Origin: an uncultured Solobacterium sp.
GTDB taxonomy: Bacteria > Bacillota_I > Bacilli_A > Erysipelotrichales > Erysipelotrichaceae
Assembly: GCA_900552125.1 (NCBI GenBank)
Contig: URYK01000076.1
Coordinates: 1 to 8,566 of the forward strand
Reading direction: 5' to 3'
Length of the DNA: 8,566 bases
Each line of letters opens with the position of its first letter. The first letter of the stretch is position 1. A program made the translations under genes and the position numbers. The notes beneath the pieces were generated by a model. The model ran no database searches. It was not told where the DNA came from and was given only the letters and a program-made list of their open reading frames with translations. Below are positions 4,473 to 8,566 of this stretch, piece after piece.

Positions 4473-5057
4473 GTGTATAAGAAAGACTTATTGTTAAGTG
4501 ATAATTGGGAGGAAATTATTGCTTATATCAATCAAGAAAGGGAAACAGGATTACAACTTAGAGATATTTGCAAAGGTGTGATTAGTAAAGATAGAATGTC
4601 TCAACGTATCAAAGAAAATGGGTATACTTATTCACATAAATTAAAAACATATGTTAAAAGCGCAGAAAAGAAGTTTTTAGAGGATGAACAAGCTTCAGTG
4701 GATAAAATCAAAGGGGATGCAGAGAAATCTCCTAGAAAGTATAAAAACACTTCCAGATCTAATGGTGTTAAAGATGAAACAAACAAAATAAATCTTCTTT
4801 TAAAAAAAATAGAAGATTTAGAAAGACGTGTATACAGTTTAGAAAATCCGATTAATAGAAAAGATTTAAATTTCAAGCCAATTCACTTTAGTGAGGAACC
4901 GATATCAAAATCATTTAAGTTGTATCCATCAGCAGTTGAAGCGATAGAGAAGTTGAATAGTAAGTATAGTGGATTTAAAAAACAAGATTTATTAAGTTCA
5001 TTGATCGTTCAAGCAGTCGCTAGATATATTGAGTTGGAGGATTCTAATGAGACTTAA
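4473..5057 (+). CDS. Ribbon-helix-helix plasmid DNA-binding protein (partition or copy control candidate)
   Basis: A 194-aa basic protein starting with GTG behind a GAGGG site. The N-terminal 60 residues are helical (NWEEIIAYINQERETG, then a possible HTH DICKGVISKDRMSQRIKENG). Residues 62-100 are a charged linker and about 103-125 a short coiled coil (INLLLKKIEDLERRVYSLE). Residues 146-186 look like a ribbon-helix-helix: strand KSFKLYP, helix SAVEAIEKLNSKYSG, helix KKQDLLSSLIVQAVARYIEL. RHH proteins bind DNA as dimers at repeated half-sites, and such repeats cover its own promoter. Gene placement beside rep, with a 28-bp inverted repeat between, fits plasmid partition or copy control, but no intact ParA/ParM partner is encoded. 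The exact family is not recognised. Confidence 0.6.
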   Translation: MYKKDLLLSDNWEEIIAYINQERETGLQLRDICKGVISKDRMSQRIKENGYTYSHKLKTYVKSAEKKFLEDEQASVDKIKGDAEKSPRKYKNTSRSNGVKDETNKINLLLKKIEDLERRVYSLENPINRKDLNFKPIHFSEEPISKSFKLYPSAVEAIEKLNSKYSGFKKQDLLSSLIVQAVARYIELEDSNET

Positions 5058-5065
5058 TAAAAAGG

Positions 5066-5218
5066 ATGTATCATAATGTCAAAATTTATTATTGTCAATA
5101 CAATTCAACTCCGTTAACCAATCTATTATTTAAAACAACAGTGTTATTGAAAAAATTTAAAGAGTTAAATACAAGTGAAATTAGAGAAATGATTATCAAG
5201 GGAACGGACGAAGAATAA
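5066..5218 (+). pseudogene. Short decayed-looking ORF after the RHH gene
   Basis: Two overlapping frames follow the RHH gene. An ATG at 5076 with an AAAAGGATG site gives a 13-aa product starting MSKFIIVNT, which resembles the first residues of ParA-type ATPases before the P-loop. Another frame (5066-5218, 50 aa) gives a C-terminal-looking tail TPLTNLLFKTTVLLKKFKEL, then NTSEIREMIIKGTDEE, but lacks a spaced ribosome site. One reading is a partner gene that lost its middle by deletion; another is a small gene with one frameshift. Neither is proven. Confidence 0.3.
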
Positions 5219-5337
5219 TTATTTTATTTTTCTTTGTTTAATAAAGTTATGAAATTAAGAAAAAATGAATCCTATACTTAAAGAATTGTAGGATAGGAAG
5301 AACTAAAAAAAGAGTATTTAGTAGAATAGCCAGAATT

Positions 5338-5425
5338 GAAAGTGTATATACACTTTCGAAAAAAAAGAAAATCCACTATTTTCTTCGTTGTTCACTTTTT
5401 GGGTTTTCCCCAATCCCCTAGTTTT
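5338..5425. other. Possible oriT / relaxosome site upstream of mobC
   Basis: A perfect 20-bp palindrome GAAAGTGTATATACACTTTC (5338-5357) is followed by a hairpin AAGAAAAT-CCACT-ATTTTCTT (5365-5385), then GGGTTTTCCCCAATCCCC ending near 5418. MobC genes often lie just downstream of oriT, which carries inverted repeats next to the nick site. No established nick consensus was recognised. The palindrome could instead be an operator of the RHH-type MobC protein. The block CCCCAATCCC also occurs, inverted, in the antisense RNA hairpin (4128-4137). Nothing else is seen in 5219-5337. Confidence 0.35.
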
Positions 5426-5445
5426 AAAAGATAGGAGTTATAGTG

Positions 5446-5766
5446 ATGGAAAATCGAGAAAGACCTAAGCAAATGAAGTTTAGATTTACGGAAAATGAAA
5501 AAGCGATGATATTAAATAACGGTGAGAAATTAGGATTTAAAACTTTTGCAAACTATGCTAGAAAGATGCTGATAGATGGTTATGTTATTAACTTAAAGTG
5601 GGCTGATGATGACTTAAAGAAGTTAATAGCAGAAGTATCCCGTATTGGAAATAACATTAATCAAATGTATGAATGTGATCTTGAAGAAATTAAACAAGGA
5701 CAACAGAAAATCGTAAATGTATTAAGGCAGCAAGTGATAAATAATAACAAAATTAAAAAATTCTAG
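5446..5766 (+). CDS. mobC: MobC-like plasmid mobilisation relaxosome protein
   Basis: A 106-aa basic protein. The N-terminus (MKFRFTENEKAMILNNGEKL, then FANYARKMLIDGYV) is the ribbon-helix-helix-type DNA-binding part of MobC-family relaxosome accessory proteins. The segment LIAEVSRIGNNINQ at about 64-77 is the family's hallmark (L..E.srIGnNiNQ). MobC helps the relaxase open oriT DNA. ATG 5446 is preferred over GTG 5443 because the AGGAG site then has an 8-base spacing. No relaxase follows: the gene ends at 5766 before a very long terminator. It could act with a relaxase supplied by another plasmid, or be a remnant of a mob operon. Confidence 0.82.
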   Translation: MENRERPKQMKFRFTENEKAMILNNGEKLGFKTFANYARKMLIDGYVINLKWADDDLKKLIAEVSRIGNNINQMYECDLEEIKQGQQKIVNVLRQQVINNNKIKKF

Positions 5767-5809
5767 TTTTGTTATTATGGTAGAAATTGTTCTAATAGTG
5801 CTGAGTTGG

Positions 5810-5863
5810 TTTTAGAAAAATAAAAAAAGAGCTTTGGCTAGCTCTTTTTTTATTTTTCTAAAA
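5810..5863. terminator. 24-bp perfect bidirectional terminator between mobC and the 88-aa gene
   Basis: Arms 5810-5833 and 5840-5863 pair perfectly around a 6-base loop (TTGGCT). The core GAGCT/AGCTC is flanked by 7-base A and T runs, so it should stop transcription from both convergent genes. Confidence 0.9.
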
Positions 5864-5896
5864 TATTGTTAAGTATTCAAGGTCAATGATTGAATC

Positions 5897-6163
5897 TTAC
5901 TCCTGTTGGTATTCTTTATCAGTTGGTAAATAAAACCGACAATCAATATTTAAAAACGAGGCTAATCCTTTTGCAATTTCTTCAACCTCATAGGCATCAT
6001 ATTTTTCTTCACTAAATTGAAAATGAAAATATGATGAATCACCATCATCTAAGAAAATTTCAAATGGATACCCATTATTACAAATGCGCCATCCCCAATG
6101 ACTTACCTTAGATTCAACCAGATACTTCATTCTTAGAGCAGATTCAAAATCTAATTTATCCAT
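5897..6163 (-). CDS. Hypothetical acidic 88-aa protein
   Basis: An 88-aa acidic protein with no membrane segment or signal peptide. ATG at 6163 was chosen for its AGGAG site 7-8 bases upstream; the frame stays open further upstream without a comparable site. It has a Trp/aromatic-rich middle (VSHWGWRICNN, GYPFEIFLDDGDSSYFHFQF) followed by a helix EVEEIAKGLASFLNI and a final strand CRFYLP, suggesting a compact alpha/beta fold. I do not recognise the family. Small acidic plasmid proteins include immunity, antitoxin and anti-restriction proteins, but nothing here shows which. It converges on mobC across a shared terminator and is divergent from the YcxB-like gene. Confidence 0.65.
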   Translation of the reverse strand: MDKLDFESALRMKYLVESKVSHWGWRICNNGYPFEIFLDDGDSSYFHFQFSEEKYDAYEVEEIAKGLASFLNIDCRFYLPTDKEYQQE

Positions 6164-6497
6164 TCTATTCACTCCTATATATATATCTAATTGTAACACC
6201 AATTTAAAATTATTGAGTCTTAAAACAAAAAATTTTTAAAAAAAATAAATAAATAAACGAAATATTTTGCTTCTTCTTATTCTGTGACTCATGCGCTAAA
6301 ATGATTTAATCTAAAACCTATTACACTAAAAAGGAGTGAATTTATTCATTCTTTAACTGTTTTAATTTTTATCTGGTACTTATTTAAATAAACATAAAAA
6401 AGACCTTTCAACATAGTATCTATCCTTTATTGTTTGTTTTACAAAAAAAGGTTATAATGGTAATATTTAAGAATCGAATTGGAGAGAGATGATAAAA
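6164..6497. other. Divergent intergenic region
   Basis: An AT-rich spacer between the 88-aa gene and the YcxB-like gene. It holds the YcxB promoter (listed separately) and a good ribosome-site-like AAAAAGGAGTGAAT at 6328-6341 with no ORF behind it. A similar AGGAGTGAAT precedes the 88-aa gene on the other strand, so this may be a remnant of a lost gene start. Nothing else is recognised. Confidence 0.4.
6430..6458 (+). promoter_or_regulatory. Promoter of the YcxB-like gene
   Basis: TTGTTT (6430-6435), a 17-base spacer and a perfect TATAAT (6453-6458), about 40 bases before the chosen ATG. A sigma-A type promoter, probably constitutive. Confidence 0.65.
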
Positions 6498-7049
6498 ATG
6501 GATATTTTGTTCAAAAATCAGACTACATTAAACAAATCAGTTACTATTGAATTTTGCAAGGTTTTGGTTAAACCATTTATTCGACATATGCTTTTAGTCG
6601 CAGCATTTGTATATGTATGCTTTGGAATATATAGCTGTTTTTTTGGGCATTATAGTACAGTTTTAATTTGTTTTTTTTTAGCACCTGTTATGTTAATTGC
6701 TCGTACTCATATTTATCGAGTCCATGGAGTAGGTGCTTACAAACAGCAAAGAGCTCTGTTTGGTGATAAAGATCCCATAATTAATATAACTGTCTTTGAA
6801 GATTATCTCGAGCTAAGTGAAGATTTTTTAAAGACGAGTAAAAATAGTTTGCTAATAAAAAAAAATGATCTTGACGCGAAGATATCTCATGACCATATTA
6901 CTTCAGTATATAAAACAGAGAATCTCTTTGTAATAGTTTACGGAAAACAATTTGCACTGGCAATCGAAAAGGCTCAATTCACACTAGGATCACCTGAAGA
7001 ATTCGAAGAATTTATTTTAACAAAAGGGATAAAAATTAAAAAAAAATAA
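6498..7049 (+). CDS. YcxB-like two-helix membrane protein
   Basis: A 183-aa protein. The second ATG (6498) is preferred because it lies about 10 bases from the GGAGAGAG site, while the ATG at 6489 is only 2 bases away. A short cytoplasmic N-terminus (MDILFKNQTTLNKSVTIEFC) is followed by two membrane helices at about 30-48 and 53-68, then a cytoplasmic beta-rich domain (about 90-175) with repeated strands such as INITVFEDYLELS and NLFVIVYGKQFALAIEKAQF. This is the layout of YcxB-like proteins, common in Firmicutes and without a known function. A basic tail ends KIKKK. It has its own promoter and converges on the lysin gene. A protective role against the lysis module is speculation. Confidence 0.65.
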   Translation: MDILFKNQTTLNKSVTIEFCKVLVKPFIRHMLLVAAFVYVCFGIYSCFFGHYSTVLICFFLAPVMLIARTHIYRVHGVGAYKQQRALFGDKDPIINITVFEDYLELSEDFLKTSKNSLLIKKNDLDAKISHDHITSVYKTENLFVIVYGKQFALAIEKAQFTLGSPEEFEEFILTKGIKIKKK

Positions 7050-7085
7050 GTCAAGTTTTAAGTTACTATGTATAACGACAATCAT

Positions 7086-7138
7086 AAAAAAATACGGCAT
7101 GAGTTTGACTACCTTTAAATCTCATGTCGTATTTTTTT
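7086..7138. terminator. Bidirectional terminator between the YcxB-like gene and the lysin
   Basis: AAAAAAATACGGCATGAG (7086-7103) pairs with CTCATGTCGTATTTTTTT (7121-7138) with one G:T pair and a 17-base loop. A and T runs on both sides allow termination of both convergent genes. Confidence 0.85.
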
Positions 7139-7177
7139 AAAATTACCTACTTGTATCCCATCTAGGGATGAACTCTT

Positions 7178-8566
7178 TTATTCTTCTTTGTTATCCCCAT
7201 CTAGTAAGTTCGTGCTAAACATCATTCGTAAAGGGAACGCTAGAAGGGCTTTTAAAATCTGAACTAATTGGGAGTCTTTAGCAAATGTAGCTATTGCTAT
7301 TAAAACTACCCCAGTAGTTAACACTACCGTATTTGTAGCTTTAATATACTCTATACCTTCTTGCATTTCAACTTCATTAATGTTTGGATTAAATACCGGT
7401 ACATGTAGCAAACCAGGCTGCTGAATATCCGGATGAACAGTAATAATTAATCTTTGGTAAAATGTAGTTGTTACACCATCAGCTGTATATGGCTCTTCAA
7501 CTTCTGCGACGATATTAATGGCCATTTTATCGATGTTTAAGCTAACTTTAATAACATCACTACCGAATGCTGCCATATTAATTTCAGAAAGTGTAACCGC
7601 GAGTCGCTCTGTGTCAATATCAAAAGCAATATCCCCCTTCCCAAGTAGAGTTGTGATATTTGCAGCCAATCCATCAGAACCGTGTGATAACTTAAGGGAT
7701 GCATCTTCATTTCCAAATTGGATTGATCGATATAAACCAACTTCTCCATATACTATTAAGTGAGGTCGTCCAGGTAACGTTCCTGGAATTTCAAGAAGTT
7801 TCTCTTTCTGATTAAAGTTTTTGAGCATAATACCGGTATCTGTAAGTAACCCATTTTTACTCGCATATTTGAGAATTCCTTCTGCTCTAACCCATCCTTG
7901 AATCATATCTTTATAACGATCCCACCCTGCATCTAATGTGCGATGAGGGCAATATTTACCACTCCAATCCTGATGCTTACGTACTCTATCGATTGGAATA
8001 TTAAAGTGCTCCATTAATGCTGCAATTAATCTAGCAGCATTTTGCTCTGCTTTATCAAAACGATCCCCACCTGATTTTGAGTAGCAAATTTCTACTGCAA
8101 TTGATTTTCGATTTCCAGTCCCTTGAGCTCCATCACCTGCATGCCATGCATTTCGATTTAATGGTAAGCCTTGAACAGCCTCTTTATCATCTACTGCATA
8201 ATGGAAAGAAACTTCATCATTATTTCGATTCATATGTAAAACTTCATTTTCTGCTGAAGCATCATTGTAGGTATTATGAACAGTGATATAAACTGGGTCC
8301 ATTAAATAAGGTGCTTTAATATCGTATTTACTACTTGATACTAAGTTTTTTCGAATAGACAAACCTGGCACAAAACCAATCTCGGTTAATCCTTCACCAG
8401 TATCCCCTCCAACGTCTTCACCTAATGAATTTGGACGTTTTAACTGACCATTCATTAATAAATTAAATAACATATTATTTTGAGTCGTTGTTCCAGTATA
8501 ATCACTAATTCCGTTTGCTGCTGCAATTTTTTCACGGTTAGCAAAACTTGAATCAACTCCGATTGA
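7178..8566 (-). CDS. Giant dual-domain lysin, C-terminal part: Amidase_2, unknown C-terminal domain, hydrophobic segment
   Basis: This continues the gene that starts at 949; the join of base 1 to base 8511 gives exactly 761 codons including TAA. After the end of the second wall-binding repeat (to residue 343) comes an Amidase_2 (N-acetylmuramoyl-L-alanine amidase, T7 lysozyme-like) domain at about 385-525. Expected active-site residues are present: H395 in ITVHNT, E457 in AVEIC, H496 in KHQDW and C504 in YCPHR. Such enzymes cut the bond between MurNAc and L-Ala. Residues about 545-705 are predicted beta-rich and I do not recognise them. Residues about 710-727 are a hydrophobic stretch able to span a membrane, followed by an amphipathic tail ending DGDNKEE. 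At 760 aa it is far longer than usual endolysins (200-500 aa). It converges on the YcxB-like gene across a shared terminator. Confidence 0.88.
   Translation of the reverse strand, partial: SIGVDSSFANREKIAAANGISDYTGTTTQNNMLFNLLMNGQLKRPNSLGEDVGGDTGEGLTEIGFVPGLSIRKNLVSSSKYDIKAPYLMDPVYITVHNTYNDASAENEVLHMNRNNDEVSFHYAVDDKEAVQGLPLNRNAWHAGDGAQGTGNRKSIAVEICYSKSGGDRFDKAEQNAARLIAALMEHFNIPIDRVRKHQDWSGKYCPHRTLDAGWDRYKDMIQGWVRAEGILKYASKNGLLTDTGIMLKNFNQKEKLLEIPGTLPGRPHLIVYGEVGLYRSIQFGNEDASLKLSHGSDGLAANITTLLGKGDIAFDIDTERLAVTLSEINMAAFGSDVIKVSLNIDKMAINIVAEVEEPYTADGVTTTFYQRLIITVHPDIQQPGLLHVPVFNPNINEVEMQEGIEYIKATNTVVLTTGVVLIAIATFAKDSQLVQILKALLAFPLRMMFSTNLLDGDNKEE
8512..8566. repeat. 55-bp terminal overlap with bases 1-55, indicating a circular molecule
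   Basis: The last 55 bases match the first 55 exactly. The copy starting at 232 inside wall-binding repeat 1 differs at two positions within this stretch, so the overlap is not simply that internal copy. Joining the ends gives an 8511-bp circle and an intact lysin frame. A 55-base overlap is typical of a de Bruijn assembler closing a circle. Because the join lies inside a repeated protein unit, a collapsed extra repeat cannot be excluded. Confidence 0.85.

Noticed and set aside
4628..4876. 82-aa minus-strand ORF
   Set aside because: It lies inside the RHH-protein gene on the other strand and has a Ser/Phe-rich shadow composition.
7518..8286. Three ORFs of 69-81 aa overlapping the lysin (7518-7763 +, 7537-7749 -, 8077-8286 +)
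   Set aside because: They overlap the well-supported lysin frame, lack ribosome sites and show no family features.
1..8566. CRISPR array, tRNA, rRNA or insertion sequence
   Set aside because: No regularly spaced direct repeats with unique spacers, no tRNA-like cloverleaf and no transposase frame were seen on either strand.

Overview
The window looks like a complete small circular plasmid of about 8.5 kb from a low-GC Gram-positive bacterium, most likely Bacillales. The last 55 bases (8512-8566) repeat bases 1-55 exactly, and one gene stays in frame across the join (unique length 8511 bp). The host type is inferred from the AT-rich sequence, strong AGGAGG-type ribosome sites, a perfect Bacillus-type LexA box, XhlA/phi-LC3-type lysis genes and a YcxB-like membrane protein. 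I cannot name the species.

Region 1 is a phage-like lysis module on the minus strand, reading from about 2190 down through position 1 and, via the circle, to 7178. It contains a LexA-box promoter, a leader with tiny ORFs, a sigma-region-4-like regulator (1588-1935), a terminator over the regulator's stop codon, and a long inverted repeat. These are followed by an XhlA-like coiled-coil membrane protein (1180-1449), a phi-LC3-type holin (968-1180) and one very large lysin split by the window ends (949-1, then 8511-7178; 760 aa). The lysin carries an M23 peptidase, two cell-wall-binding repeats, an Amidase_2 domain, an unrecognised C-terminal domain and a late hydrophobic segment. No capsid, tail, portal or terminase gene is present. 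The simplest reading is an SOS-controlled lysis or killing module carried by a plasmid.

Region 2 (about 2300-3181) holds a divergent gene for a DnaQ/DEDD-fold protein that seems to have lost its catalytic residues, and a small frameshifted gene.

Region 3 (about 3360-5220) is the replication and maintenance block. It has a winged-helix Rep-like gene on the minus strand whose leader is overlapped by a candidate antisense RNA and whose ribosome site lies in a hairpin. Next comes a very AT-rich stretch with a 28-bp inverted repeat and operator-like repeats, then a ribbon-helix-helix DNA-binding protein on the plus strand and a short decayed-looking ORF.

Region 4 (about 5300-7140) holds an orphan MobC-like relaxosome protein with a possible oriT and no relaxase, an unknown 88-aa acidic protein, and a YcxB-like two-helix membrane protein convergent with the lysin. 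The genes are separated by strong, often bidirectional, terminators.
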